NCBI RefSeq assembly: GCF_000013005.1
Contig: NC_007722.1
Location: 2,981,501-3,045,500 of the forward strand
From: Erythrobacter litoralis HTCC2594
GTDB taxonomy: Bacteria; Pseudomonadota; Alphaproteobacteria; Sphingomonadales; Sphingomonadaceae
Direction of reading: 5' to 3'
Length of the DNA stretch: 64,000 nucleotides
Shown: piece by piece, positions 53,454 to 63,476 of the stretch
How the letters are laid out: each line of letters opens with the position of its first letter
Position numbering within the stretch: the first letter of the stretch is position 1
Position numbers and translations under genes: made by a program
The notes under the pieces: model-generated
What the model was told of the DNA's origin: nothing
Databases searched by the model: none
The model's input: the letters and a program-made list of their open reading frames with translations, nothing else

Positions 53454-54055
53454 AAAACGAAAATATTCAGGTTGAGGGAATTACATCAAATCCTCCCCTC
53501 CCAGACTATCGGGCTAAAAGAAGAGAAGCTGGAGCGAACATCGATGATTTAAAATAAACCGAACGGATGACTGCTTCCGGGCAGAGCGCGCAGCCCGTAG
53601 AATAGCGGAGATTGGAGCGCAAAGCGGATAACGACCTACTCCGCGGTCAAGTTCGAAATTGAAATTCCGAGTCCTAAAAAAGGCATCGAACCAATACATT
53701 AGAGGGATTTTGCGGGCCTTTTGCGGGCTTTTCAGCTTGACCGAAATATCTAAACATCAGAAATTAAACGGAAAAGGAGTTCGAATGTGATGCCTCTTCT
53801 GGGCACCATTGGCTTGAGCCATTGTAATATAAAATAAAATACCGGGATCTTTGTGTCCCCGCTTGGGCCTCCGAGCTGTGGTCTTTATTCATCTTTCTCT
53901 TTCCAACTCAGTCCCTTCGCTGTTCAATCCACTTATTCTCGATCCGTCGCGGGACGTCCCTTCGAACGATCTTTGCGGGCCATTTTGTGGGCCTCTGGGT
54001 TCACAGGTTCGCAAAGGCCCGTAAAGCCGGGACGGCCCAGTCCCCAGGATGATCG
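53454..54055. other. AT-richer stretch without a supported gene
   Basis: About 600 bp lack a convincing frame. The DNA is AT-richer than average (for example TTGTAATATAAAATAAAATACC near 53820). Short G/C words recur: GCGGGCCTTTTGCGGGC (about 53710) and GCGGGCCATTTTGTGGGCC (about 53975). They may be traces of an old insertion boundary, but no flanking element can be defined. Confidence 0.5.
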
Positions 54056-54709
54056 TCATGTGGCAGTTTGTTGTGGAATTGGGGTCGATGACAGCAAGCT
54101 GCTCACCGCTGCGATAGTGAAGATCGCTGGACCCTGGGGCGTGATCGACATGAAGCTCGGTCCATCAATTGAGGTACTTCTCTGCGATTTGTTTAATCGA
54201 TTTCGAGTGGGCGCGGGCATCAATGTCGCCACGATTTCCGTGCAAGAGAATGCGAAGGAACTTCCCCCAACTATGTCGCGGAGCGGCGCGCTGTCGGTCC
54301 GCGTGCTCTGAGATTGTAATTCGGCGTTCACGCATCGGTCCATCCCCACACCGCCAATCTCGCTCAGTTCGGGGAGAATTTCCCGAATGGTCATCGCCGC
54401 ACGGCCGGTTGCGAATGATTGGCTGAGAAAAACCACATTCCGGGGGGGCAGGCGGCGAATATGATCGCGAGCGAACATCACATTCTCGCGAGTGTTCCGA
54501 GATTCCCGTTCGAGGAAGACGGTCCGACAATCCAGATTCGTCAATCGGCCTAAGTCTCTGTGGAGCGCATCATTTTCGCTGGGGTCGGTCAAATCGCCTC
54601 CGATGCTTCGTGCAAGCTTGTTGCGAAATTGATCGATGGCACATTTCGGAGTCCTTATGGCCACGAGGATGCACGCGCAAAATCCATTCCGGACTTCAAA
54701 TCTGACCAA
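54056..54709 (-). pseudogene. DUF218/YdcF-like remnant
   Basis: The 217-codon minus-strand frame contains one family-like core: LDCRTVFLERESRNTRENVM, matching the D-x-R-T-V-x-L-E-x-x-S-x-N-T-x-E-N block of DUF218/YdcF proteins, followed by NVVFLSQSFATGRAAMTIRE, like their next strand and helix. The N-terminal half, with the usual nucleotide-like loop, and the C-terminal part do not fit, so only a fragment seems preserved. YdcF/ElyC-like proteins are membrane-linked cell-envelope factors. Called a pseudogene with moderate certainty. Confidence 0.5.
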
Positions 54710-54846
54710 GCTTGCGTCCTATCGCCAGACCCAGCATTGGCCCACGGCCGGGCCAGGTAGATTATGGACAGCGCCTCGCGGACCAGTGTGCAGGTCTGCG
54801 GTTCAGTCTCGGTCGGAAGGTCATTTCGTTTCGCCAACGAGCTCGC

Positions 54847-57225
54847 TCAACAGCGCAAGAGCGCATTCTCGGCATGAGTGATGTTATTGGCCCTTTGCTG
54901 CTCGTTAAGCGGCCAGCGAGAATCGATGGTACGCCAGTCTTTCAAGGCGCGACGATAAACGCCGCAAGCATTATCGCGGCGGCCCGCTTCCAAAAGAGCG
55001 TCGGCAAGCGCGAGTCGAACATTCGCGGCTTCGCTGGCAAGGCTTGCGTTGTTCGGATCGCCGAGCGCTCGCTCAGCTCGTACTTCATAGAGCGAACGAG
55101 CGAGATCGATTGCGGCAGTTGTGTTGCCAACACCAAGAAGCGCATAGATCATCTGTGAATGAACGGTCTCGCGCTTGCTGACCGCTTCCATATCGTCTGG
55201 ATCGGAGGCGATCGCTTCGTTGGCAATCCGCTCAGCTTGCCGCAAGTCGGCCAGCGCGGCGGGCCATCTCTCAAGATCGCCCAAGATTAGCGAGCGTCGG
55301 TAAAGCGCGCTCAATTTCTGTTCGCGAAGCAACGGTCTTTCGACACGTGGAGCAATTTCGATCAAACGCGTATATCGCGAAATGGCCAGGTCGGCGTGGT
55401 TCAGTCCGACCATGTATCGCGGATCATCGATCGCATATTCCCAAACGTACGCATTGCCGATTTCCGACGAAATCGTCGCCAGAACTGCAAGCGCCTCCCA
55501 ATCGGTGGCGCGTGGCTTTGCATAGGCAGTCACATCGTTGTGAAGGCGGTCGAGTTCGGCGATGCCCTCGCCGGGACGATCAAGCCACGGCAACGCGCGC
55601 GCGGCCTGCAAGCGCGAGCGATACCATGCCAACCGTACTTGAGGCTGGTCTGCCGAATATTCGAGCAATTTCTGATAGATCGCGGCCGATCGGCGAGACG
55701 AGGCAAGCGCACGTTCATTGTCATCTTCACCAATAAAACTAAGTACCGCGTCCGAGTAAAGGGCACCCGCCAGGCTTAGCTTCACATCGCGCCGCAGGGG
55801 AAATTCATTGGCCAGTGCGTCAAGATCCTCCAGCGCCAGATCCATTGCTTGGCGTGCTTCCTGCGTTCGGCCAAGGTTCTCGCTGGATGGCCCGCCGTTT
55901 ATATCAGACAGGCGATGATAACCCCGCGCGATCTCGAGTCGGAGGTCCGGAGACATGGCGCCGTTGCGCAACCGGACCAAGTAGGTTTGCGCTTCGTCGG
56001 CGATCCGGTGGAGCGTGGCGGTGTTGCCCGGCCTTCGCTGGAGCTCCTCATAGAGATCGAACAGCATGAAGTTCGCGATTCCGCGCACATCATCGAATCG
56101 CTGCTGGGCCTCTTCGCGCGCACGCTCGGCTTCAATCCAGTTCCAGCTGGTGGCCCCCAACCCCAAGATCACCGCTGCTGCGAGCACGAGTGAGAGGCTC
56201 GACGCTGCGGGGTTGCGCTTGATGAACTTCGCAAATCGATAGCGCGAACTGGGCGGCATTGCGGCCACTGGACGATTTTCGAGATGGCGCCGGACATCTG
56301 CGGCAAGCGCCTCGATCGATTGATAGCGGTCGTCAGTTTCGGAGGCCGTAGCCTTGTTGGCAATCGCCTGTAGCTCGGCCGGGCGGGGCTTGGGCACGAG
56401 AAAGTTGAGCAAGCGACCCGCCGAATAGATATCGGATAGAGTGGTAGCGGTTTCACCGCGAAGCCGCTCAGGTGCAGCGTATCCCGGTGTGAGCGTGAGG
56501 TGCCGCAAGACCAGCGGCGCGCCCCCGTCCGCGTCACGGCGCTCGGTGCCATCGGGCTGGGCGATGCCGAAATCGATGAGCTTCGGTTCGTTGGTCAGCT
56601 CGACGAGGATGTTCGACGGAGTCAGGTCGCGATGAACGACGAGGTGACCGTGGGCATAGCTGACGGCGTCGCAAACCTTGAGGAACAGCGCGAGACGTTC
56701 CGGCAGGCTCGGTCGGGTTTGGTCGATCCAGTCGCCAAGAGGGATTCCTTCGACCTTCTCCATGACGATGAAAGGAAGACCGTCATCGGTTTCGCCACCA
56801 TCGTACAGGCGCGCGATGTTCGGGTGGCTGAAGCTCGCCAGCAGCTGGCGCTCCCGACCAAAGCGTTCGGTCAGTTGTTCCGACAGCAGACCCGGTTTGA
56901 TGAGCTTGATTGCGACCTCGTGCTCGAAGTCCCCGCGATCGCGTCGCGCAGCATAGACCGAACCCATGCCGCCAGAGCCGATCAACCCCTCCAGCCGATA
57001 GGCGCCGATGCGTTCGGGCGGCTCCTCGATTGCTGCCTCTTCGATCGCGCCGCCGGTGCGAATGGCGTTATTGCAATGTGCGTCGTGCAGCTGGGTCACC
57101 CGGCCGCGCAGCTGTGGATCGTCGCCTGCATGCTCGGCCAGCCAGCGTTCGCGTGCGCCCGCGTCGATCTCCAGCATCGCTTCGAAAAGCTGCAGCGCCC
57201 GCCGTTCGCGTTCGATTTCAGCCAT
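54847..57225 (-). CDS. Membrane-bound Ser/Thr protein kinase with TPR-like C-terminal region
   Basis: This 792-residue protein is a Hanks-type kinase. Seen from MAEIERER (57225): P-loop GSGGMGSVYA (about 83-92), catalytic Lys107 (EVAIK), H-R-D with D200 followed by LTPSN (Lys of the usual HRDLKPEN is Thr here), DFG 218-220 and the PGYAAPERLRGE activation end. One transmembrane helix lies about residues 340-360 (LSLVLAAAVILGLGATSWNW). The C-terminal 400 residues are all-helical, TPR-like and probably sense or bind partners outside the membrane. It overlaps the end of the sigma factor gene by 8 bp. Confidence 0.92.
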   Translation of the reverse strand: MAEIERERRALQLFEAMLEIDAGARERWLAEHAGDDPQLRGRVTQLHDAHCNNAIRTGGAIEEAAIEEPPERIGAYRLEGLIGSGGMGSVYAARRDRGDFEHEVAIKLIKPGLLSEQLTERFGRERQLLASFSHPNIARLYDGGETDDGLPFIVMEKVEGIPLGDWIDQTRPSLPERLALFLKVCDAVSYAHGHLVVHRDLTPSNILVELTNEPKLIDFGIAQPDGTERRDADGGAPLVLRHLTLTPGYAAPERLRGETATTLSDIYSAGRLLNFLVPKPRPAELQAIANKATASETDDRYQSIEALAADVRRHLENRPVAAMPPSSRYRFAKFIKRNPAASSLSLVLAAAVILGLGATSWNWIEAERAREEAQQRFDDVRGIANFMLFDLYEELQRRPGNTATLHRIADEAQTYLVRLRNGAMSPDLRLEIARGYHRLSDINGGPSSENLGRTQEARQAMDLALEDLDALANEFPLRRDVKLSLAGALYSDAVLSFIGEDDNERALASSRRSAAIYQKLLEYSADQPQVRLAWYRSRLQAARALPWLDRPGEGIAELDRLHNDVTAYAKPRATDWEALAVLATISSEIGNAYVWEYAIDDPRYMVGLNHADLAISRYTRLIEIAPRVERPLLREQKLSALYRRSLILGDLERWPAALADLRQAERIANEAIASDPDDMEAVSKRETVHSQMIYALLGVGNTTAAIDLARSLYEVRAERALGDPNNASLASEAANVRLALADALLEAGRRDNACGVYRRALKDWRTIDSRWPLNEQQRANNITHAENALLRC

Positions 57226-57775
57226 GGGCGAGCGGATGGGACATGGCATCGGCCAGCCAGGCCCGGGCCACTTGCCATCGCCTTTTCACCGTCGGTTCGG
57301 ACCATCCAGTGACTTCCGCAACCTCCGGTACTGTCATGCCTCCAAAATAGCGCATTTCCACGATCTCCATCAGCTCGGCGTCGATTGCCTCCAACCTGAC
57401 TAGCGCGGAATTGAGCCGTGCGAGATCAAACGGCCCTTCGCCCTGGATACGGGTGTTGAGTTCAACCTTGTGGTGATGCCGCTTGTCGGTCGACTTGGCG
57501 CGCGCGTGGTCGACCAGCACGTTGCGCATGACCCGTGAAGCCAGCGCCACGAAATGCGATCGCCCGCCGATTTCGGGGTTCTCGATGCGAAGGATTTTCT
57601 CCACCGCGTCGTTGACGAGGTCATGGGTGGACATCGAGCTGCCGACTTCGCGCCGCAGCCGAGCGGACGCAATTTGCTGTAGCTCGGGATACAGGCGCGC
57701 GATGGCCCGGTCGCGGGCTGTGGTGTCACCCATGCCCCAGTCGACGATCAGCATCTCGGTGTCTTTTGCCAGCAC
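57218..57775 (-). CDS. ECF sigma factor (Sigma70_ECF / TIGR02999-like)
   Basis: The 185-residue protein has ECF region 2 (RAIARLYPELQQIASARLRR, then STHDLVNDAVEKILRIENP and FVALASRVMRNVLVDHARAK) and region 4 (LMEIVEMRYFGGMTVPEVAE, VTGWSEPTVKRRWQVARAWL). This type is usually not paired with an anti-sigma factor but with a Ser/Thr kinase, and here the kinase overlaps by 8 bp. A related Vibrio pair is known in which the kinase phosphorylates the sigma factor. The GTG 57775 start has GGGGG upstream; ATG 57754 is the alternative. It is divergent from the autotransporter, its likely target. Confidence 0.92.
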   Translation of the reverse strand: MLAKDTEMLIVDWGMGDTTARDRAIARLYPELQQIASARLRREVGSSMSTHDLVNDAVEKILRIENPEIGGRSHFVALASRVMRNVLVDHARAKSTDKRHHHKVELNTRIQGEGPFDLARLNSALVRLEAIDAELMEIVEMRYFGGMTVPEVAEVTGWSEPTVKRRWQVARAWLADAMSHPLAHG

Positions 57776-57974
57776 GCCGATAGGCCCCCTTGATGTCGCG
57801 AATACTTTGTTCCGCGTTCACTTGAGAGAGTCAAAACCTTTTCAACGACCTGTCCCGGCACAATGCGCACCGGGCGCGGAAGATTTTTTTGGAACCCCTG
57901 ATCCGCTTTGCCGTGGTTTCTCGCTGGGAGGGGCAAGGGGAAATGGTGCCCCTTGCAAACACAGGGATGGTTCC
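57776..57974. promoter_or_regulatory. Sigma factor / autotransporter divergent region with leader hairpin
   Basis: This 199-bp gap holds the promoters of the sigma-kinase pair and of the autotransporter. A perfect inverted repeat GCAAGGGG (57933-57940) / CCCCTTGC (57949-57956), loop AAATGGTG, lies 18 bp before the autotransporter ATG. It would form a stable hairpin in the mRNA leader. A putative ribosome site (AGGGATGG, about 57962) follows it. A sigma-specific -35/-10 pair cannot be defined by eye. Confidence 0.55.
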
Positions 57975-60900
57975 ATGGCATTCACCGCTTCGCTTCGTCG
58001 CTCCCACCACAGCAAGTTCCTGCTTTCGGCCAGTCTCGCCGCGCTAACGGTGGGCTGGAGCGGAACGGCGCACGCGCAGCAGACGACCCCCGGTGTCAGC
58101 CCCAATTGTCCGATCGTGACGGGAGAAGCGATTTGCGAAGGTGACCTGGAAGACGGTATTTCAAGCACCCCCGCCACGCCCGCATTCGACACGCTGATCG
58201 TCCGCAACCCCAATGGCCCGATCGCGCCTCCGGGCTATTTCGCTATCGGCGTGGTCAAGAACGACAGCGACATTACGATCAATATCGCCGACGACGTGGT
58301 AATCAACGTGTTCGACGATCCCAACATAGCGGGCGTGGCGCAGGGGCTGATCGCGATAGTCGATCAGGGCTTCGACCTCATTATCGACACCAGTGCGACG
58401 ATCACCGCCGACGGAAACGGCAGTTTCGGCCTCGGGATCGAGGCACTTGTCTCGAACGGCGACGGCAATCTGTTCCTGACAAATGACGGCGACATCAGCA
58501 CCTTCACCAGTTTTGAATCGGCGATTGCGATCCAGGGGCGCCAGCAGAATTCGACGGGAATCCTTTCGATCACGAATAATGGGGATCTTTCCGCCACCTC
58601 CGGCGGAACGGGCGAGCGCAGCCTCGTCACCGCAGGTATTCTGGCGCGGCACGACAATGGCGGCAGCGACATCGCGGTTACCAACGGCGGTACGATCACC
58701 GTCTCCGCGACCACCGTGGACACCGATTTCAACGGTGTGGCCGCCGGGATCGTGAGCAACAGCTTCGTCGGCGCGAACACCACGGGAATCCTCAACGCGG
58801 GTGCGATCACGTCCACCGGGCAGGCAGTGCACGGTATCGTCGGCTTCACCAGCAATGACAGCGCGACCGAAACCGCGCGCCTCTCGATCGCCAATCAAAC
58901 AGGCGGCACGCTGTCGATCGACGGCGCTGACAATTACGGTATCCTGGCGCAGTCCGCCGGGACCAGCGTCGATACAACGGTCGACAATTCGGCCGAGATA
59001 ACGATGGCGAACGGGGCCAATTCGAACGGCATCTTCGTCCTCAGCCGTGCGACGGAGTCGCGGCTCAGCCTGAACAACCGCGCGGATGTTTCCGGCGCCG
59101 GAACGCTGTTGCGCGGGCTTGGCGTCTCGACATTCGGCGCGCCTGCGGGCGGCACTTACGACATGCTGATCTTCAACGAAGGCGACATCGCGCTGGATGC
59201 GCCCGCCGCGCTTGGCATGACGGTGTTTGCCACCCGCGAGGACACGGTCGAGGCCGACGTCGTGAACACCGGCGATCTCGACCTGTCGAACACGACCAGT
59301 CCCGGGTCGATCGGCATCAGCGTCAATCTCAACGCGGTCGATGCCAGTGCCGGTGGAGCCGTCGGCAGCAGCAGCGCGCGGATCGTCAATCGCGGCGATA
59401 TCGCGATGGGCGCAGGGCGCGGCATTTTCGTGGTCGCGGACGATATCGCGGTGACCAATTTTGGCTCGATCACCACCACCGGCGCGATGAGCGACGGGAT
59501 CGTGGCCGATGCGTCCACCGCCGTTGGTTGGCAGGTGACGGTCGCCGAGACCGGCTCGGTCGTCACCAGCGGTGCGGGCAGCGTGGGCATTCGCATCTCG
59601 GGCGTGTCGGAAGATTATGTCGAAGCACAAATTCAGGAGGCCACCGCCGCGACCACCGTCCAGAAGGCGCGGATGGCCGACCAAGCGATGAACGCGATCA
59701 CGCAGTTCATCACATCCAGCGCTCCCGGCAATGGCGGGATCGCGTCCGCATCCGGGGTGCAGCGACCGCTTAACGTGCCAGGAACGGGCGTTTTCGTGCC
59801 CGCGGCTACCGGGAACGTAGTCGTCAACGGGACGGTGCGTTCGGATGGAGGCGCGGGCGCGATCTTGGGCGACAGCGCCTTGAGCGTTGCCGTCCGCAAC
59901 GCCGATGCGGTGATCGCCACCACGGGCAACGATGCTCCGGCGATTTCGGCCACAACATCGATCCAACTCATCGGTCTCGAAGGATTGACCCTCACCACCA
60001 CCGGCGACAACGCGTCGCTGGTCCAACTGAACGGTGGAGGTTTGGGTACCCCCGGCGACAGCGCGGCCTTTGTCGCGCTGAACGACCTGACGGCGTCGAC
60101 CATGGGCGACGGATCGACGGCTTTCGTACTTGACTCGGGCGGCGGCCAGTCGGTCGCCAATTTCGCGAGCAACAATTTCGCCGATCCCGGTGCCGGCGCG
60201 ACCATTTCGACCATGGGCGACAATGCGCACGGGGTCCAGTTTGTGACCCCCGATGGCGGCTCGACCTTCGCGGGCGAGGTCGAATTCACGCAGCTTTCGA
60301 CGGCGGGCGACGGATCGCTCGGCTTCAACATCGACGCTGGCGGCAATAGCTCGGCCAATCTGGCGCTGCTCGACAGCACAGTAACCACCGGCGGCGCGAA
60401 CAGCGATGCGATCCGCCTCGGCATTGGCGGCGGCAGCGACGTCTTGCTGCTTGTCCAGCGCTCGACCGTATCGACCACCGGCGACGGCAGCGACGCGATC
60501 GACATCCCGCAGATCGCCAATAGCTCGATCGGCAACGGCGTCATCATCGGCAGCGACATCTCGACCGAGAGCGACAATGCGCGCGCCTTCGTTCACGGGG
60601 AACTTGGTGGCGACACGTCGAGCCGCACCGCTTTCATCGCCGACAGCACGTTCACCACACAAGGCGACGGTTCCACCGCGCTGCTGTTCGGGGCCTATGG
60701 CAACACGTCCAGCAGCACGACGAGTATTTTCGATACGGTCATTACAACGGCGGGCAGCAATGCGCGCGGGATCGACCATGGCCTGGGCGGCGATGGCAGC
60801 GCCAACGAGATCACCATCGAGAATTCGTCTGTCACCACCACTGGCGCGACCAATTCCGGCGCGATGATCTTCGAAGGCACCGTGGACAACGGTTCAGCCT

Positions 60901-63431
60901 TCTCGATCTCGCTTTCCGATATCGATCTCTCGACCGTTGGGAGCGATTCCGATGGCGTTTTCATCGGGGGCGGCGGGTTCGACAGTTCGGTATTCAGCAC
61001 CGACTCGGCAAATCTCACCATCGCGACCCAAGGCGACAATTCGCGTGGCTTCGTCGTCGATCAATTCATCGCCGGGGACGGCAGCACGTCGGTCGGCGCG
61101 ATGGATAATATCTCCATCACGACCGAAGGCATGAACGCGCACGGCATGTTGCTCGGCACCAGTCGCGATGGCGCGATGGTGAACAGCAGCACCGCATTCC
61201 AGGGCACGAGCCTCGACATCACCACCCAGGGCGACGGCGCGCGTGGTTTCTACCTCGCCGGGCTGACTGGCGACATGGTCGATTCCGATTACACCGTGTC
61301 GATCACCGAAAGCACGATCGCCACTGCGGGCGACGACGCGATCGGCTTCGAGATCGCGGGCGTGGGCGGGGCCTTCACCGGTTCCGAACTTACGATGGCG
61401 CTGGACGGGATCGACATCGCCACTTCGGGCAGCGGTTCGCATGCCATGGTGATCGGCAACCTGCCAATGTTCGCCGCCGCCGCGAACAGCAATTCCGTGC
61501 TCGCCATAGACATTGCGGACGTGACCACAACCGGCGCCGCCGCACACGGGATCGTGATCGGCAGCGGCTGGGGAACGCCCGGCGCGGCGCAGACCGACGC
61601 GGGCAACAATATCCCAAGCCGGTTCAACCGCATCCAGGTCTCGGGCGATGTTTCCGCCAGCGGCGCGGGCTCGCATGGGATCGTCACCGACAGCCTGCTC
61701 AACAGCTTCACCGTCGCCGCCGACGGGAGCATCACGGCCGATGGCTTCGCGCTACTCTCGCAAGGCAATGGCGGCGTGGCGCAGTTCACCAATCGCGGCA
61801 CCATCACCGGCGATATCCGGCTGGGTGCAGAGAACAGTTCGCTCGTCAGCAGCGGCACGATCACCGGCAATATCGACATGGGCGGTGGCACCAATGCCAT
61901 CACCATCGAAGGGGGCGGCCTACTCAATTCGCAGGATCAGATACTGCTCGGCGATGGCAATGCCATCACGGTGGCGGGCACGCTGGCACCGGGCGGTGAC
62001 GGGCCGATCCAGCTAACGAACATCGGCAGCGAGCTGGTGTTCGAAGCGGGCTCGCAATTCCTCGTCGATATCGACGGCATGGCCACCGACCCTGTTGCCA
62101 CAGGCTTCTTCGCATCCGACCGCCTGCTGGTCGATGGCGGCGCGACGATCAACGGTGGCGATGTGGTCGTCTCGACTCTCACCCCCCAGGGCGATTTCGA
62201 CCGTACGGCAACCTTCCTGCTCATCGATGCCAGCGGCGGGGTCACCGGCGAATTCACCGGTATCGTGGCAGATCTTCCCTTCCTCGACCTCAATCTCTCT
62301 TACGAGGCAAACCGGGTCATTCTCAATGCAACCCGTGCCGGGCCGGTCGTGCCGTTTGCATCGCTCGGGACCACGCCCAACCAGGTGGCGGTGGGCGCTG
62401 CTTTCGACACGCTTGAGCCTGATGCGACCGGCGATCTGGACACAGTGATCGACCAGTTGATCTTTGCGACCACGACGCAAGCGCTGACCGCGTTCGACAC
62501 CGCTTCGGGCGAGATCTACGCCTCGTTACTGGCGCAGGCGGTGGGCGACGCCCTTCGCCACGGGCAGCACGGACTGGCACGGGCGCGGATGGCCCGGGGC
62601 TCCGGCTGGGGCATCTGGGGCGGCGCCTCCTTCTCCGACAGTTCCATCGACGCCGACGGCAATGCAGCCGAGGTGCAGCAGGACGATGTCGGCTTCGATC
62701 TGGGGATCGATTATGTCGGGGCCGAAAATGGCTGGGCGCTGGGCATGGCCGGGGGCATGCGCGACGGCAGCCTGGAGGTTGCCGGGCGGGCCAGCGCGGC
62801 GGACTACGACAGCTGGTATCTCTCTGTCTATGGTCGCTACGGCAGTGGCGGCGCTGGCTTTACCGTCAGCGGGGCGCTTACCTGGTCGCAGACCGATGCG
62901 GCGGTCGAACGCGCCATCACCGTCAACACGCTGCAGCGTACGGCGCTTGGTGATGCCGAGATCGACGCGCTGACGGCCTCGGCGGAAGTGCGATACGGCT
63001 GGGGCACAGGCGGTGGCTGGGCCTTCGGCCCGCTGGCGTCGCTCCACCATGGCGATGCCGACCTGTCGCTGGTTGATGAAACCGGGGCCGGTAGCCTCTC
63101 GCTGCGCGCTGCCGATGCATCGGACCAGCAAACCACCTTCGGCGGAGGCCTGTTCGCCAACTGGCAGGGCTCACGCGGTTCGTTCGACCTGTCGGCGCAG
63201 TATGTCGACGCTGCGAACAACACCGTCGGTACCCGGCTTGCCTTCGGCGACGGTGCGAATGCGCCCTTCACCGTGCTGGCCCCGGAAACCGATGGTGCGG
63301 GCTTACTCGGCGCAATGTCCGGCAACCTCGATCTTGGATCGGGCTGGACACTGAGCGCCGAGACCCGCGCACTGTTCAGGACCGACCGCGACGACATCTC
63401 CGGCAGCATCAGCATCGGCTGGCGTTTCTGA
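57975..63431 (+). CDS. Giant autotransporter with beta-helix repeat array
   Basis: The 1818-residue protein is a type V autotransporter. A signal peptide (MAFTASLRRSHHSKFLLSA...AHA, about 1-35) is followed by a Gly/Asn/Thr-rich passenger predicted to be a right-handed beta helix, and a C-terminal barrel (about residues 1540-1818) that starts near WGIWGGASFSDSSIDADGN and ends with SISIGWRF. Between about residues 645 and 1240 some 19 repeats of about 32 residues share (S/T)-T-x-G-D-(N/G)-(A/S)-x-G-(F/I/V). The ATG at 57975 gives the signal peptide; the open frame further upstream overlaps the sigma gene. No catalytic triad is seen, so a surface adhesin is most likely. Confidence 0.92.
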   Translation: MAFTASLRRSHHSKFLLSASLAALTVGWSGTAHAQQTTPGVSPNCPIVTGEAICEGDLEDGISSTPATPAFDTLIVRNPNGPIAPPGYFAIGVVKNDSDITINIADDVVINVFDDPNIAGVAQGLIAIVDQGFDLIIDTSATITADGNGSFGLGIEALVSNGDGNLFLTNDGDISTFTSFESAIAIQGRQQNSTGILSITNNGDLSATSGGTGERSLVTAGILARHDNGGSDIAVTNGGTITVSATTVDTDFNGVAAGIVSNSFVGANTTGILNAGAITSTGQAVHGIVGFTSNDSATETARLSIANQTGGTLSIDGADNYGILAQSAGTSVDTTVDNSAEITMANGANSNGIFVLSRATESRLSLNNRADVSGAGTLLRGLGVSTFGAPAGGTYDMLIFNEGDIALDAPAALGMTVFATREDTVEADVVNTGDLDLSNTTSPGSIGISVNLNAVDASAGGAVGSSSARIVNRGDIAMGAGRGIFVVADDIAVTNFGSITTTGAMSDGIVADASTAVGWQVTVAETGSVVTSGAGSVGIRISGVSEDYVEAQIQEATAATTVQKARMADQAMNAITQFITSSAPGNGGIASASGVQRPLNVPGTGVFVPAATGNVVVNGTVRSDGGAGAILGDSALSVAVRNADAVIATTGNDAPAISATTSIQLIGLEGLTLTTTGDNASLVQLNGGGLGTPGDSAAFVALNDLTASTMGDGSTAFVLDSGGGQSVANFASNNFADPGAGATISTMGDNAHGVQFVTPDGGSTFAGEVEFTQLSTAGDGSLGFNIDAGGNSSANLALLDSTVTTGGANSDAIRLGIGGGSDVLLLVQRSTVSTTGDGSDAIDIPQIANSSIGNGVIIGSDISTESDNARAFVHGELGGDTSSRTAFIADSTFTTQGDGSTALLFGAYGNTSSSTTSIFDTVITTAGSNARGIDHGLGGDGSANEITIENSSVTTTGATNSGAMIFEGTVDNGSAFSISLSDIDLSTVGSDSDGVFIGGGGFDSSVFSTDSANLTIATQGDNSRGFVVDQFIAGDGSTSVGAMDNISITTEGMNAHGMLLGTSRDGAMVNSSTAFQGTSLDITTQGDGARGFYLAGLTGDMVDSDYTVSITESTIATAGDDAIGFEIAGVGGAFTGSELTMALDGIDIATSGSGSHAMVIGNLPMFAAAANSNSVLAIDIADVTTTGAAAHGIVIGSGWGTPGAAQTDAGNNIPSRFNRIQVSGDVSASGAGSHGIVTDSLLNSFTVAADGSITADGFALLSQGNGGVAQFTNRGTITGDIRLGAENSSLVSSGTITGNIDMGGGTNAITIEGGGLLNSQDQILLGDGNAITVAGTLAPGGDGPIQLTNIGSELVFEAGSQFLVDIDGMATDPVATGFFASDRLLVDGGATINGGDVVVSTLTPQGDFDRTATFLLIDASGGVTGEFTGIVADLPFLDLNLSYEANRVILNATRAGPVVPFASLGTTPNQVAVGAAFDTLEPDATGDLDTVIDQLIFATTTQALTAFDTASGEIYASLLAQAVGDALRHGQHGLARARMARGSGWGIWGGASFSDSSIDADGNAAEVQQDDVGFDLGIDYVGAENGWALGMAGGMRDGSLEVAGRASAADYDSWYLSVYGRYGSGGAGFTVSGALTWSQTDAAVERAITVNTLQRTALGDAEIDALTASAEVRYGWGTGGGWAFGPLASLHHGDADLSLVDETGAGSLSLRAADASDQQTTFGGGLFANWQGSRGSFDLSAQYVDAANNTVGTRLAFGDGANAPFTVLAPETDGAGLLGAMSGNLDLGSGWTLSAETRALFRTDRDDISGSISIGWRF

Positions 63432-63476
63432 ACGCCTGACGGCGCATTTTCCCGATTTTGAGGAAGGCAGACTGGC

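Noticed and set aside
53700..54020. Repeated GCGGGCC words as a phage or element attachment site
   Set aside because: The words are short and irregular, and there is no integrase or tRNA end nearby.
58161..60779. An 872-codon minus-strand open frame opposite the autotransporter
   Set aside because: It is the antisense shadow of GC-rich repeat DNA. The product is rich in Arg/Asp/Gly with no domain, while the plus strand has signal peptide, repeats and barrel.
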